A stretch of 58,700 nucleotides of DNA, taken from Deltaproteobacteria bacterium (GTDB lineage Bacteria; Desulfobacterota; Syntrophia; Syntrophales; UBA2185). The notes below the pieces were generated by a model that ran no database searches, had not been told where the DNA came from, and saw nothing but the letters and a program-made list of their open reading frames with translations. The translations under genes and the position numbers were made by a program. The stretch lies in assembly GCA_026388545.1 (NCBI GenBank), contig JAPLJS010000058.1, positions 1 through 58,700 of the forward strand. Reading direction: 5' to 3'. Of this stretch, positions 41,901 to 51,584 are shown in pieces; position 1 is the stretch's first letter; each line of letters starts with the position of its first letter.

Positions 41901-42597
41901 GAAGAATCTGTCGGATCAATCCAGTGAAACGCTTAAAGAAAACCTAAGCGCCTGTGAATCAGACCTTAAAAAGATAAGCCTTGATATTGGCGGAATCATA
42001 AGGATCTTGAGTGAAAACAAAAAACTAAGGGAAAAGCAGCAGGAACGCATAAAGAACATTGAAGCCCGGAAAAAGGAATGCGCACGCTGGGATGACCTGC
42101 ATGACCTCATTGGCTCAGCCGACGGAAAGAAATTCCGGAATTTTGCACAGGGTCTGACGTTCGAAATGATGACGGCGCATGCCAACCGCCAGCTCAGGAA
42201 GATGTCGGATCGTTATCTGCTCATACGCGACTCATCTCAACCACTGGAATTGAATGTCATCGACAATTACCAGGCAGGTGAGATCCGTTCGACGAAAAAT
42301 CTTTCCGGCGGCGAAAGCTTTATTGTGAGCCTTGCCCTGGCGCTCGGCCTTTCTCATATGGCAAGCCGGAATGTGCGGGTTGACTCGCTCTTTCTTGATG
42401 AAGGATTCGGTACCCTCGACGAAGATGCACTTGAAACAGCCATAGAGACTCTTGCGGGACTACAGCAGGACGGCAAGCTGATCGGTGTCATATCACATGT
42501 CACGGCGCTCAAGGAGCGCATCAGTACACAGATACAGGTAACTCCTGAGACAGGAGGCCGCAGCAGCTTGAGCGGTCCCGGATGCCGGAGGATTTGA
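38926..42597 (+). CDS. sbcC: Exonuclease subunit SbcC (Rad50-like SMC ATPase)
   Basis: This 1223-residue protein has Walker A GPTGSGKTTIMDAI (about 37-50), a Q-loop region LAQGGFAVFLQA, two very long coiled coils (about 180-590 and 620-1070), a zinc-hook CPLC near residue 600, ABC signature LSGGESFIVSLALALG (about 1126-1141), and Walker B SLFLDEGFGTLDEDAL (about 1155). It works with SbcD as an ATP-dependent DNA end-processing nuclease. Slightly longer than E. coli SbcC, otherwise typical and intact. Ribosome site is weak (TTGGAGAAC). Confidence 0.95.
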   Translation: MRILGVRFKNLNSLTGEWHVDFTHPDYSSNGIFAITGPTGSGKTTIMDAICLGLYGRTPRLDKVTKSSNEIMSRQTGECFAEVTFETQKGRYRCHWSQYRARKRSDGALQQAKHEIADADSGAVLESKINQVGEFIEKATGMDFERFTRSMLLAQGGFAVFLQAPPNDRAPILEQITGTEIYSRISVKVHERRTEERDKLEILQAELKGIQVLNEDEERELQSGLKEKQGREKELAGKMNDIRKSIAWLDGMVALEKDLGELDKKQQDFEKRRQEFDPESKKLEKSRKALSLEGDYRGIVAVRVQQEAETKELDGAIAVFPEKDKSRADAVAIKQSAETLLAEARTRQTSEAAVIKKVRDFDARLSEQKRQVEEKDKAIGEIKKQGNAYKSQIENGEQELKKTQTALEAVHNYQAKHAADAALLTNLAAIDRGYALLRDNEAKHTKACKELFTATGEKEFALASRTKIEADHEKSLQEYEKGQSELKRLTDEITAILKRREISQWRHDTDALKGRERLLIQTGETIARIDKTHTALEGLKSSIETLKTGNVKLLDEIKSCADKKALLEKDITTLETQVSLLNRIRNLEEERKRLEDGKPCPLCGAPDHPYAQGNVPELNEAEAGLKKTKSEFKKVSEKLEKMKADQAKTEAEIQHAEKGMVEKKAAMATDEKQCSEAMLMLNIKEALYERSVKVREDMVNTQAKIAETSGIIAIAEENSKKEKSAQTSLEKIREKFDNSGKALQDARHKLETAGHTHERLIKDCAALAADTQNARTAALKDVEPFGVSQIPLDSLDAILKDLTARKDTWQTKSNEKTAQEKKIDELKADIGKYNALLGNLKEDLATRRKDHDDLKMAYEALSASRRELFGEKNADQEEKHLVDAVDKAGKAFEKAREEYGQIEKEISALKEKIDLLKIKTGNRVKELVQAEQKLTERIKGAGFEDEADYLSSRLSEEERELLADKEKSLIKEKTELDARRKDRSEALASEREKNLSDQSSETLKENLSACESDLKKISLDIGGIIRILSENKKLREKQQERIKNIEARKKECARWDDLHDLIGSADGKKFRNFAQGLTFEMMTAHANRQLRKMSDRYLLIRDSSQPLELNVIDNYQAGEIRSTKNLSGGESFIVSLALALGLSHMASRNVRVDSLFLDEGFGTLDEDALETAIETLAGLQQDGKLIGVISHVTALKERISTQIQVTPETGGRSSLSGPGCRRI

Positions 42598-42653
42598 GAC
42601 TTTCTACCAGCAATCCTTGAATTTATTACGTCTTCAAAAAGGCACAAACCGGA

Positions 42654-42682
42654 TTGACTTCACTTTCATTTATACGTATAAA
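42654..42682 (+). promoter_or_regulatory. Promoter of the MarC-family gene
   Basis: TTGACT (42654-42659), 17 bp, TATAAA (42677-42682). Leader of about 125 nt to the ATG at 42813. Confidence 0.55.
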
Positions 42683-42812
42683 ATGATTGTCGCATTCAAG
42701 AGTAGACGTTAATGCGAAAAAACTCACCATTATTCGTGATGGGGGAATCTATGAGGGGATTTTCTTATTGAACGCCTTTAGTGGTGGATAATACGAGAAT
42801 TCAAATATCACT

Positions 42813-43403
42813 ATGACGTTATTTTCGGCTGCAGTTCTGTTGTTTCTGGTTATCGATCCCTTTGGGAATATACCGCTGTTTTTATCCGTCCTGAAAAATG
42901 TTGATGACCGGAAACAAAGAAAAATAATTGTGCGGGAGATGTTGATCGCGCTCCTTATTCTTGTTCTGTTCTTATTCACCGGTCAATATATCCTCGGATT
43001 TCTGGGCATTTCTGAGCCGTCTCTGAGCATAGCCGGAGGAATAATCCTTTTCATGATTGCCTTAAAAATGATCTTTCTTGGCTCGGAGAAACTATTCGGA
43101 GATACTCCTGAAGGAGAACCCCTGATCGTTCCTCTCGCAATTCCTTTCATCGCAGGTCCGTCCGCAATAGCAACGGTTTTGCTCCTCATGGCAAGAGAGC
43201 CATCGCGTTGGCTTGAATGGTTCACAGCCCTTCTGTGCGCATGGTTCCTTTCAGCCATTATTCTCCTGTTTTCCAATCATATCAGTAATATAGTCGGGAA
43301 TAGAGTATTGACGGCAATTGAACGTTTAATGGGCATGCTGTTAACGACAGTTGCCGTGGAGATGTTCATAAAAGGGGCGAGGCAATTGCTTTTTTTACAC
43401 TAA
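42813..43403 (+). CDS. MarC family (UPF0056) membrane protein
   Basis: This 196-residue protein with six predicted membrane helices contains family-typical [13 protein letters not shown] (about 11-23), [14 protein letters not shown] (about 73-86) and [19 protein letters not shown] (about 109-127). The MarC name comes from linkage to multiple antibiotic resistance, but function is unknown. Its end overlaps the stop of the converging gene by 4 bp. Confidence 0.9.
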   Translation: MTLFSAAVLLFLVIDPFGNIPLFLSVLKNVDDRKQRKIIVREMLIALLILVLFLFTGQYILGFLGISEPSLSIAGGIILFMIALKMIFLGSEKLFGDTPEGEPLIVPLAIPFIAGPSAIATVLLLMAREPSRWLEWFTALLCAWFLSAIILLFSNHISNIVGNRVLTAIERLMGMLLTTVAVEMFIKGARQLLFLH

Positions 43404-45517
43404 GGCTTCCGAAGATTTAACAGCCTGAGCATCTCGTCACTATCCGTTGTCGGACTGTGGCAGGTGAAATTGGTACACACGTATGCTGTTGCCGTGTCGT
43501 CAATGGGTTTAAGGTCTTTTGTGAATGGTGCAATGCTGATAATATCGGAGGATAATTCCTCCGGCGGGCGAAGGAGGACAACGGTGTTAGGCAGATATTG
43601 TCGCCCGATCTCGCGTAACATTTCTTCCGTGTCTTCCGCACCGGGCCTGCCGGCAATCACGATTTCATAAGCGGGATGTGTCAAAAAACCCATGGCAATC
43701 ATGAATTGCGCATGACCAGCGGGTGAACGCCGGATAGACCCGGCAAAGACACGGCTGATGGCTGCCGCCTGTGCTTCCAGCTCATGATTCCCGGTTAGCC
43801 GGGAAAGGCGGATCAGATTCAACATGGCCACGGAGTTTCCCGAGGGAACGGCGCCGTCATAGATCTCTTTCTGGCGGAGGATGAGGTTTTCACCATCATC
43901 CGGCGTGAAATAGTAACCGCCGTTATCCTTATCCCAGAAGTGTCTCGTCAGATCTTCCTGAAGTCTCAGGGCTGTCTTAAGAAAGGTAACATCATAAGAC
44001 GCCTCATAACACTCCAGCAATCCCCAGATTAAAAAAGCGTAGTCATCGATGCTGGCCGTGATGGCAGCCTCTCCATCCCTGTGACGATGAAACAGCCTTC
44101 CATCCACCTCGCGCATATTCTTCACGATAAAATTGACGGCCTTTTGGGCCGCTTTCAGATATACCTGATCTGCAAAGGCCTGCGCACCCTTCGCAAGGGC
44201 AGCGATCATGAGGCCGTTCCAGTCAGTCAGGATTTTATCGTCTTTATGGGGGCGAGTTCGCCTCTCACGGGCAGAAAAGAGTTGCATCCGTACCGCCGCC
44301 ATCCGTTGGCGGAGCGACTCCTCAGAAATTCCCAACACTGAGGCAAGTTCGGCTGTCGGCTTTTCCAGATGCAGAATATTATGACCTGTTTTTCCTCCTG
44401 CTAATGGATCGACAAAGTTTCCCGCCTTTTTCACCTGGAAGACCCTGAGCACCAGTTCCGCTTCAGACGGCTCCAGTATCCGCTCGATTTCATCATGCCT
44501 CCAGAGGTAATATTTCCCTTCCTCTCCCTCGCTGTCCGCGTCCTCTGCCGAATAGAACCCCCCTGTCAGCGACTTCATGTCGCGCATGATGTAATTAAAT
44601 ATTTCACAGGCCGTTCTCTTGAAAGTCTCATGTCCCGTAGCCTGGTACGCCTCCGTATATGCCATGGCCAGCATGGCCTGATCGTAGAGCATCTTTTCAA
44701 AATGGGGCACCAGCCACTTCTCATCGGTGCTGTATCGATGGAAACCGTATCCGATGTGGTCATAAATGCCGCCGCAACGCATGGCCCGCAATGTTTTTAC
44801 GACTATCTCCAAAGCCTTTTTTTCGCCGCTCCATTTCCAATACCGGAGAAGAAAAAGGAGCTGATGGGGCATGGGAAATTTGGGTGCGGAGCCGAATCCT
44901 CCATTTTTTTCATCATAGAGTCCCTTCAACTCTTTATATGCCTCATCGAGAATGTCTTTCGACAGCGCCTCGCCTGTTACTTCCGATACCTTCTGTTGCA
45001 TTGAAGCAACGATCTGACCGGCCGATATCACAATATCATCACGCCGTTCCTTCCATGCCTCCTGAATTTTGGGGATCAAATCCAGCATCCCCACTCTACC
45101 GAAGCGGCTCTCCCGGGGAATATACGTCGCTGCAAAGAAAGGTTGCCTATCAGGGGTCATAACAATGGTCAGCGGCCATCCCCCGGACCCCGTCATCATC
45201 TGGCAGGCGTCCATGTAAACTTTGTCAATATCCGGCCGTTCCTCACGATCAACCTTTATGCAGACGAAGACTTCATTGAGAAGGCCGGCAACATCGGCAT
45301 TTTCAAAGGACTCATGGGCCATGACATGGCACCAGTGGCAGGTTGAATATCCTACGGACAGAAATATCGGCTTGCTCTCAGTACGCGCCTTCTCAAAAGC
45401 CTCTTCACACCACGGGTACCAGTCCACGGGGTTATGGGCGTGCTGGAGCAGATACGGGCTTTTCTCATTAATCAGGCGATTCGGAATATTTCCGGCTGTA
45501 TTTTGATTTTCATTCAT
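43400..45517 (-). CDS. Thioredoxin-domain protein of the YyaL/SPATA20 (DUF255) family
   Basis: This 705-residue protein: an N-terminal thioredoxin fold ([36 protein letters not shown] with CxxC at about 58-61; DREERPDID) is joined to an (alpha/alpha)6-barrel glycosidase-like domain (about 200-620; [19 protein letters not shown]). The family is widespread but poorly characterised; redox and sugar-related roles are both suggested. Start at 45517 by AGAGGGATTGCAT; a 15-residue longer start would run into the previous gene. It is 13 bp after the metallophosphoesterase gene. Confidence 0.9.
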   Translation of the reverse strand: MNENQNTAGNIPNRLINEKSPYLLQHAHNPVDWYPWCEEAFEKARTESKPIFLSVGYSTCHWCHVMAHESFENADVAGLLNEVFVCIKVDREERPDIDKVYMDACQMMTGSGGWPLTIVMTPDRQPFFAATYIPRESRFGRVGMLDLIPKIQEAWKERRDDIVISAGQIVASMQQKVSEVTGEALSKDILDEAYKELKGLYDEKNGGFGSAPKFPMPHQLLFLLRYWKWSGEKKALEIVVKTLRAMRCGGIYDHIGYGFHRYSTDEKWLVPHFEKMLYDQAMLAMAYTEAYQATGHETFKRTACEIFNYIMRDMKSLTGGFYSAEDADSEGEEGKYYLWRHDEIERILEPSEAELVLRVFQVKKAGNFVDPLAGGKTGHNILHLEKPTAELASVLGISEESLRQRMAAVRMQLFSARERRTRPHKDDKILTDWNGLMIAALAKGAQAFADQVYLKAAQKAVNFIVKNMREVDGRLFHRHRDGEAAITASIDDYAFLIWGLLECYEASYDVTFLKTALRLQEDLTRHFWDKDNGGYYFTPDDGENLILRQKEIYDGAVPSGNSVAMLNLIRLSRLTGNHELEAQAAAISRVFAGSIRRSPAGHAQFMIAMGFLTHPAYEIVIAGRPGAEDTEEMLREIGRQYLPNTVVLLRPPEELSSDIISIAPFTKDLKPIDDTATAYVCTNFTCHSPTTDSDEMLRLLNLRKP

Positions 45518-45530
45518 ATGCAATCCCTCT

Positions 45531-46415
45531 TTATCGTATCGGCAGGGCGGCTTTCTTTCCATCGGAGTGAATGCGAATGACTTCGGTTGAGACTTTGCCG
45601 TTTTTCACCCTGACAACAATGAAATGATAAACAGCCTCGCCGAAAGCCATTTTTGTATAGAGTGGGGCAGCAGCACCCCCGGTGATGATATATTTCACAC
45701 CCTTGATTTCATCCTGAGCGAAGAGGTGCAGGTGGCTGAAAAAAGCTACCGTTACTTTTTTTTCCGCCATGATCTGCATGAGCCTGTCCGCGCCTTTTGA
45801 AAAACAATGACTGTGTTTCCATTTCTGCGTTTCCGGCGGTGCGTGCATAATGACAAATTTATATTTTCTCGCCGAAGTCAGCTGCTCCTCAAGGTATTTC
45901 AACTGGGTCGGCGTCAATTCATACAGGGAGTTGTCAAGCCCTACAACCTTCATGCCCAGTTTTTTCATGTCGAGAGCATAGTTCAGGGGGCCTATCTTTT
46001 CCTGAAATAATTTCTTCCCCTTATCGCTTTTCATAGTATGCGTGAGTTCATGATTTCCCATGACAACAAATATCGGTGTATCAGGGATAGTGCTTTCCAC
46101 GATATCGAGAAAGTGGTTGAACTTTTTTTCTATGCCTGTGGTGACAGTATCACCGCCGTGTAAAATGAAAAGAGGCCTTAATTTAGCTGCCTCGACAAGG
46201 ATTTTTTGAAAAACCTCATCATTGTCCCTGCTATCGCCTAATACGACGAATATGAAATCATCGGGAGAGGCAGTTTGAAGATTCTTTTCAAGCTTTTGAA
46301 GCGACCGTTCATGGAGGGTCGAAGAATGACTTGTCAACGGACAGGCAAGGCTGAAAAGGATCACCGGCAGGACTAACAGGGCGACGAAACGGTAACGGTT
46401 AAATATTCTCATCAT
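45531..46415 (-). CDS. Exported calcineurin-like metallophosphoesterase
   Basis: This 294-residue protein: an N-terminal signal or membrane segment ([18 protein letters not shown]) with a cysteine at residue 25 that is not in a canonical lipobox. Phosphoesterase motifs: [10 protein letters not shown] (about 57-66), [18 protein letters not shown] (about 118), IMHAPPE and FFSHLHLF. It likely acts in the periplasm on a phosphoester not identifiable from sequence. GAGAGGTG ribosome site, 9 bp after pgi, so it belongs to the tkt-pgi transcription unit. Confidence 0.85.
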   Translation of the reverse strand: MMRIFNRYRFVALLVLPVILFSLACPLTSHSSTLHERSLQKLEKNLQTASPDDFIFVVLGDSRDNDEVFQKILVEAAKLRPLFILHGGDTVTTGIEKKFNHFLDIVESTIPDTPIFVVMGNHELTHTMKSDKGKKLFQEKIGPLNYALDMKKLGMKVVGLDNSLYELTPTQLKYLEEQLTSARKYKFVIMHAPPETQKWKHSHCFSKGADRLMQIMAEKKVTVAFFSHLHLFAQDEIKGVKYIITGGAAAPLYTKMAFGEAVYHFIVVRVKNGKVSTEVIRIHSDGKKAALPIR

Positions 46416-46424
46416 TCACACCTC

Positions 46425-48125
46425 TCAGAGTGCTTCCGTTAAAATTTTCATACCTCCGGCGACGTCCGTGCCAAGATGGAACCGAACCACCGGCCGGCCT
46501 GCATTGATAAGCGCCTGTCTGTCCCCGGCGGCCTGGGCGTTTTTCAGGACACCGAAGGTTATGGATGAATCGGAGAGTCCAAGTTCGTCAGGGATTGGAG
46601 TATCCCAGGGATCGTCGGCGGTGAACTGAATAAAAACTCCCTTTCCCCCATCGCCTTTATGGAGCTGGCCTGTGGAGTGAAGGAAACGGGGGCCGTAACC
46701 CACTGATGTAGCCACATGGTATCGATCCCGCAATTTTGTACGGAGTGTTAACAGCGCCGCATCCGTTTCGGCCGTTGGCTGAATGTAGGCCTGGAGCGCT
46801 ACATATGCACCCCGTTTTGCCGCTCCTAAAAATGCTGTCAGGGCTTCCGCAGGATTTCGGGCCTGAATATCGCCATAGACGGCAATACCGTTACCTGAGA
46901 GAACAGGTTCTTCTGTGGGCAGCTCTCCCTTTTCTCCATACAGGGATAACATTTTCCGGGCCAGCACCTTGGCCGCCTCCACATCGGGCTGGTCAAAGGG
47001 ATTGATACCCAGCCGCTGACAGGCAACCACCGTGGCCATCTCCCAGAGAAAGCACTGCCCTCCCATGTCATAGGGATCACGGAGCTTTACACACAAAACG
47101 GGATGGTCTGCCCTTTCGAGTGTCAGGAGTTTTCCGCTTTCTGTATCATCACCTTCAAGGTACAGGCATATAAAGACCCGGTCATCACCGTAAACATCGT
47201 TGATTCCTGCAGATTCACCGACGATGGGTACGATTCCTTTGCCTTCTTTGCCTGTACTTTCCGCTATGAGCTGTTCCAGCCAGTCGCCAAAACTTTCGAT
47301 TTGCGGCGAGAAGATAAAAGTAACCTTATCTCTCCCGGCCTTTGCCAGTTCTCCTAACATCGCTCCCAGGAAAGCCCCATTTATTTCATCAGTATCGGGT
47401 ATATTGTATAAAGATTCCTTATCGGCAACCATTATAGCCCGTTCAATGAATGTCTTTACGTCCATCCCGATCAGCGCTGCCGGAAAGAGACCAAAATATG
47501 AAAGTACCGAGTACCGCCCACCGATGTCGGGATCATTGAGGAATGTAGTGCGGAAGTGGTACATCTCCGCGATATCCGCCAGTTTGCTTCCCGGGTCGGT
47601 GATGGCGATAAAATGCCTGCCCGCCTGGTCGGGGCCCAGGGCTTCCGCCACGATGTTGTAAAAGTATTTCATAAAGGAAAAGGTTTCTACGGTCCCCCCC
47701 GATTTGGTAGAAACGATGAAGATCGTCTTATGGACATCGAACCGTTCGGCATAGGCGAGCACTGCACCGGGATTGGTGCTGTCGAGAATTTCCAGTTCCA
47801 GAAATCCTTTTTTTACACCGAAGGTCTTGCGAAAGACCTCAGGGGCCAGACTTGACCCTCCCATACCAAGGAGCAGGGCATGCGTGTAACCGTCCGCACG
47901 AACCGCATCCACGACGGCGTTTATTTCATCGACCTTCTCCAGCATGTACTTTGGGCTGTACAGCCATCCCAGGCGGTTGGTGATTTCCGCAGGATCAGGT
48001 TTCCAGACGGTGTGGTCTTTTTTCCATATGCGCTCCATGATCCGGTTTTTCTTTATTTCATCTAACGCAATATCAACTGAAGCCTCGTATGAACCCAGGC
48101 TGATCGATCCCGTTACTGTTGACAT
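46425..48125 (-). CDS. pgi: Glucose-6-phosphate isomerase
   Basis: This 566-residue protein interconverts glucose 6-phosphate and fructose 6-phosphate. The SIS sugar-isomerase domains are clear: LLGMGGSSLAPEVF (about 86-99), IVSTKSGGTVETFS (about 139-152), GRYSVLSYFGLFPAALIG. It is of the type often fused to transaldolase in other bacteria but here free-standing. GGAGGAGAT ribosome site. It lies 99 bp after transketolase, supporting a sugar-phosphate operon. Confidence 0.93.
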   Translation of the reverse strand: MSTVTGSISLGSYEASVDIALDEIKKNRIMERIWKKDHTVWKPDPAEITNRLGWLYSPKYMLEKVDEINAVVDAVRADGYTHALLLGMGGSSLAPEVFRKTFGVKKGFLELEILDSTNPGAVLAYAERFDVHKTIFIVSTKSGGTVETFSFMKYFYNIVAEALGPDQAGRHFIAITDPGSKLADIAEMYHFRTTFLNDPDIGGRYSVLSYFGLFPAALIGMDVKTFIERAIMVADKESLYNIPDTDEINGAFLGAMLGELAKAGRDKVTFIFSPQIESFGDWLEQLIAESTGKEGKGIVPIVGESAGINDVYGDDRVFICLYLEGDDTESGKLLTLERADHPVLCVKLRDPYDMGGQCFLWEMATVVACQRLGINPFDQPDVEAAKVLARKMLSLYGEKGELPTEEPVLSGNGIAVYGDIQARNPAEALTAFLGAAKRGAYVALQAYIQPTAETDAALLTLRTKLRDRYHVATSVGYGPRFLHSTGQLHKGDGGKGVFIQFTADDPWDTPIPDELGLSDSSITFGVLKNAQAAGDRQALINAGRPVVRFHLGTDVAGGMKILTEAL

Positions 48126-48224
48126 ATCCTGATCTCCTCCTTTACTGTTCTCAACAGAACAATTAACATAATAGAGCTATTGTGAATATGCGGGATTCAC
48201 GGATAAATGATCGTGTCGAAGGTT

Positions 48225-50279
48225 TCATTTCATCAATGCTTTTACTACCTTCATCAAATGTTCAGCAGTGATACCGAACTTCTCATACAGCACCTTGGAA
48301 GGGGCGCTGGCGCCGAAACTGTCCATCCCAACAACCGCTCCATCCAGCCCCACATAATGTTCCCAGCCCAGCTTAATACCCGCTTCTACGGCAATCCTGA
48401 CCCTGACATCGGGAGGGAGCACATAATTACGGTATTCTGCCGGTTGACGGTCAAACAGTTCCCAACTCGGAAGGGAAACAACCCTTACCCGTAAGCCCTC
48501 AGAAGAAAGCCTTTTGCCTGCTTCCAGGGTGATCGGCACTTCCGATCCGGTACCGATCAATAGTATATCGGGCTTACCGGGGGTGGAATCCCGGAGTATG
48601 TAACCCCCCCTCTGGAGGCCGCTTGCCGGTGAGAGTTCTGCCCGGCTCAGGACGGGGAGGTTCTGACGGGTAAAGATAAGCGCGGTAGGGCCTTTCTGAT
48701 TGAGAAGTGCGTTCTTCCATGCCTCTACTGTTTCATTGGCGTCAGCGGGACGGATAACGGTCATGTTGGGTACGGCGCGCAGATTCATGATCTGCTCGAC
48801 AGGCTGATGTGTCGGGCCGTCTTCTCCGAGACCGATGCTGTCATGCGTGAAGACAAAGATCACGCGGAGCCCCATAAGGGCGGCCAGGCGGATAGGCGGC
48901 CGCATGTAGTCGGAGAATGTTAAAAACGTAGCCGTATAGGGAATGCACCCTCCGTGGAGGGCCATACCGACGGCAATGGCGCCCATGGCGTGTTCACGCA
49001 CACCGAAATGGATATTACGGCCGCCGTAGCCCCATTCACCGCCGACAGCACCCTGCATATCCCCATCCGGCGTACCGGGACGCTGGAAATCGCCAAACCC
49101 CTTGAGCCAGGTAAAGGTAGACGGGTTGAGATCTGCCGAGCCTCCCATAAGCTCCGGCATGAGGGGAGCAAGTGCCTGCATTACGGTTTCTGATGCCTTG
49201 CGGGTCGCTATGTCCTTGGATCCGTCCGGATAGAGAGGAAGCTGCGATTCCCACCCGTCGGGAAGCCGTCCTTCCATGACGCGCATAAATTCGGCGGCCG
49301 GATCGGGAAAGTCATCGCGATACCGGCTGAAATCCTTCGCCCAGCGCCCTTCCCATTCCCGGCCGTGTTCAAGTGAATTCCGGAAAAAGGCAAGTGCATC
49401 AGTGGGAATGAAAAAAGCGGGTTCGACAGGCCAGCCAAGGAATTTCTTTGCCGCCAGCAACTCCTCCGTACCAAGTGGTGAGCCATGGGCTTCAAACGTG
49501 CCTTCTTTATGCGGCGCCCCGCAACCGATGGTGGTACGAACAAAAATAATTGAAGGACGGGTCGTTTCCGCCTTCGCATCTTGTAAGGCGCAATCAATCC
49601 ACGTGGCGTCATTTCCGTCTTCAACGCAGGTTATGTGCCACCCGTACGCCTCGAATCTTTTTCCTGCGTCTTCGGTAAAAGTAAGCGCCGTTGACCCGGC
49701 AAGCGAAATGCAGTTGTCGTCATATAGGACGATCAGTTTGCCAAGGCCGAGGTGCCCGGCCAGTGAACACGCCTCGGATGTAACACCTTCCATCAGGTCT
49801 CCGTCACCGGCAAATACGTACGTGAAGTGGTCGACGATCCTGTGACCGGGACGATTATATCGTGCCGCAAGGTGAGCCTCTGCGATAGCCATGCCCACCG
49901 CATTGCTGAGACCCTGGCCGAGGGGTCCTGTAGTTACCTCAACGCCTGTCCGGTTGTCACGTTCCGGGTGGCCGGGGGTCTTGCTGTCCCACTGGCGAAA
50001 TGACTCCAAATCTGAGAGAGACAGATTGTACCCGGTGAGATGAAGCATCGCATAAAGGAGCATCGAGGCGTGCCCTGCCGAAAGAACGAAGCGATCCCGA
50101 TCTGCCCATAGGGGATTTGCAGGATTATGTTTCAGGTGTTTTGTCCAGAGACTATAGGCCATTGCCGCCGCGCCCATGGGCATACCGGGATGTCCCGATT
50201 TAGCCTTCTCTACGGCATCAGCGGCGAGAAAGCGTATGGTATTAATGCATTGTTCTTCTAATATCTTCTGGTCAGGCAT
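48225..50279 (-). CDS. tkt: Transketolase
   Basis: This 684-residue ThDP enzyme: [20 protein letters not shown] at the N terminus, [15 protein letters not shown] (about 116-130), the ThDP/metal motif GDGDLMEG (about 155-162), pyrimidine-domain [16 protein letters not shown], and [20 protein letters not shown]. It transfers two-carbon ketol units in the non-oxidative pentose phosphate pathway. GGAGATATAAA is the ribosome site. Its leader carries a perfect 16-bp palindrome. First gene of the minus-strand carbohydrate cluster. Confidence 0.96.
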   Translation of the reverse strand: MPDQKILEEQCINTIRFLAADAVEKAKSGHPGMPMGAAAMAYSLWTKHLKHNPANPLWADRDRFVLSAGHASMLLYAMLHLTGYNLSLSDLESFRQWDSKTPGHPERDNRTGVEVTTGPLGQGLSNAVGMAIAEAHLAARYNRPGHRIVDHFTYVFAGDGDLMEGVTSEACSLAGHLGLGKLIVLYDDNCISLAGSTALTFTEDAGKRFEAYGWHITCVEDGNDATWIDCALQDAKAETTRPSIIFVRTTIGCGAPHKEGTFEAHGSPLGTEELLAAKKFLGWPVEPAFFIPTDALAFFRNSLEHGREWEGRWAKDFSRYRDDFPDPAAEFMRVMEGRLPDGWESQLPLYPDGSKDIATRKASETVMQALAPLMPELMGGSADLNPSTFTWLKGFGDFQRPGTPDGDMQGAVGGEWGYGGRNIHFGVREHAMGAIAVGMALHGGCIPYTATFLTFSDYMRPPIRLAALMGLRVIFVFTHDSIGLGEDGPTHQPVEQIMNLRAVPNMTVIRPADANETVEAWKNALLNQKGPTALIFTRQNLPVLSRAELSPASGLQRGGYILRDSTPGKPDILLIGTGSEVPITLEAGKRLSSEGLRVRVVSLPSWELFDRQPAEYRNYVLPPDVRVRIAVEAGIKLGWEHYVGLDGAVVGMDSFGASAPSKVLYEKFGITAEHLMKVVKALMK

Positions 50280-50306
50280 TTTATATCTCCATTGATAATC
50301 ACAATT

Positions 50307-50322
50307 TTCTTCCCGGGAAGAA
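50307..50322. promoter_or_regulatory. Perfect 16-bp palindrome in the transketolase leader
   Basis: TTCTTCCCGGGAAGAA lies between the predicted promoter and the tkt ATG, a plausible repressor operator. Confidence 0.45.
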
Positions 50323-50347
50323 GGCAGTCCCTTTTCCTGTTTCGAAG

Positions 50348-50376
50348 TGTATATAACAACGCAAACAGTAAGACAA
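50348..50376 (-). promoter_or_regulatory. Probable transketolase promoter
   Basis: On the minus strand TTGTCT (50376-50371), 17 bp, TATACA (50353-50348). Transcription would begin near 50341, so the palindrome at 50307-50322 lies about 20-35 nt into the leader. Confidence 0.45.
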
Positions 50377-50416
50377 GAAGATTAGAATTACAAAACTTGA
50401 CAAGATCAGTTATTTT

Positions 50417-50865
50417 ACTCAACTTTCGCACACCCTTGAGTGTGTCCACATTATTGATAATTAACAAGAAACAGTCTGTATATGCCCTGGAAGAAGCAAC
50501 CGGGCTTTATAAATCGGCTGCAATTCTTCCAGGCAGCAGGTTCCATCGGAAGATTCCATCGTGCGAAAAAGGTTCTTTCCGGTAAAGACCGTGGTGAACA
50601 GCGTACAGAACACGACAACGGGAGCAATCCCCTTCTCCTTGTTGATGTTGCTTCGCTTCAACAGACTGCCGATTTTTTGATTGAGAAAGAACTGATGAAT
50701 CTGGTTTTCACAGGAAACAATCTCTGTTACAATGCGGCTCATAGCGTCACCTTTGCGGTTAATGGATTTTATTGGCGAATAAAACCCTTCATGCCACACT
50801 TTGTGACGCTATACTATTAATAAATACAACATATTACAAACTTTTTGCACCTGCGAAAGTTGAGT
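50417..50865 (-). mobile_element. Internally deleted IS4-type element
   Basis: Perfect 14-bp terminal inverted repeats ACTCAACTTTCGCA (50417-50430) and its complement (50852-50865) enclose only 449 bp. Inside is the 5-prime part of a transposase gene (minus strand, 50461-50742). No target duplication was recognised. It lies between tkt and a truncated gene. Confidence 0.7.
50461..50742 (-). pseudogene. Truncated IS4-family transposase
   Basis: The 93-residue frame begins MSRIVTEIVSCENQIHQFFL and includes KIGSLLKRSNINKEKGIAPV and FTGKNLFRTME, the N-terminal region typical of IS4-family transposases. After about residue 65 the similarity ends and the catalytic DDE domain is missing. AAAGGTGACGCT precedes the ATG. 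Confidence 0.65.
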
Positions 50866-51207
50866 TACAGAACCGATTCTGATGGACGCTTGATTTTCAG
50901 TTATTTGGATGAGTCGCGGGAAAAATTTCCTGAGGATTGGAAACTGCCCTGGCAGGCCTCTTACATAGCGAAAATCAAATTCAAGGACAACGATCTCGCG
51001 TATCACTATGCCCTCAAGGCGGCAAACGCACCCTATGCGCCTCCCATTGTTCGCATACTTCCCGCGGTTTTAGTACGGAACCTCGGAGATATCGAATCCG
51101 CGTATGCATATTTGACCACTTTGCGAGATCATACAACGGATCCCAAAGAGATCGAGGCAATAGACGAAGAGCTGGAGAAGTTAAATAAGAGAATCTCTCC
51201 GCGATAA
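50845..51207 (+). pseudogene. 5-prime-truncated gene downstream of the IS4-type relic
   Basis: An open frame of about 120 codons whose first codons are the terminal repeat of the IS4-type element (50852-50865). The remainder (DNDLAYHYALKAANAPYAPP; LGDIESAYAYLTTLRDH; EIEAIDEELEKLNK) looks like the C-terminal repeats of a helical, TPR-like protein. There is no ribosome site, so I read it as the tail of a gene cut by the insertion. Confidence 0.55.
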
Positions 51208-51258
51208 ATTGATTAACATCGCAAAATATTGTCGTTTATTTAAGCCTGCGAAAAATTC

Positions 51259-51288
51259 TGGACATCCGATACGATGTATGAGTATAAA
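51259..51288 (+). promoter_or_regulatory. Possible promoter of tatA
   Basis: TGGACA (51259-51264), 18 bp, TATAAA (51283-51288), about 70 nt before the tatA ATG. Confidence 0.4.
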
Positions 51289-51360
51289 ACGCGATATGTA
51301 AGAATTCTTGCCCGTACTATATTGCAAGGGTTATTTAATCTCCGATAGGAGGCAATGACC

Positions 51361-51561
51361 ATGTTTGAAGGTCTTTTTCAGCCAATGCATCTTCTGGTGA
51401 TATTGGTGATCGTTCTGATTATCTTCGGGCCGGGCAAACTTCCTGAACTGGGAAACTCCCTCGGCAAAGCCATAAAGGGCTTCAAGAAGGCTATGGCCGA
51501 GCCGGAAGAGAAATCAGGAAATATCTCAGAAGCTAAGAAGATCGAAGAAAAGAAAGAATAA
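51361..51561 (+). CDS. tatA: Twin-arginine translocase subunit TatA/TatE
   Basis: This 66-residue protein: a hydrophobic helix LLVILVIVLIIFGPGKLPEL with the conserved FGPGKLPELG hinge, an amphipathic helix (GNSLGKAIKGFKKAMAE) and a charged tail. TatA oligomers form the pore for folded, cofactor-loaded exported proteins. AGGAGG at 51347-51352 fits the ATG at 51361 better than the one at 51355. No tatB or tatC gene is nearby. Confidence 0.93.
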   Translation: MFEGLFQPMHLLVILVIVLIIFGPGKLPELGNSLGKAIKGFKKAMAEPEEKSGNISEAKKIEEKKE

Positions 51562-51584
51562 AAAGGAACACCGGAATCCTCTTG

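Noticed and set aside
48207-50279. Plus-strand frames opposite transketolase, including one of 189 codons
   Set aside because: Antisense shadows of a highly conserved gene.
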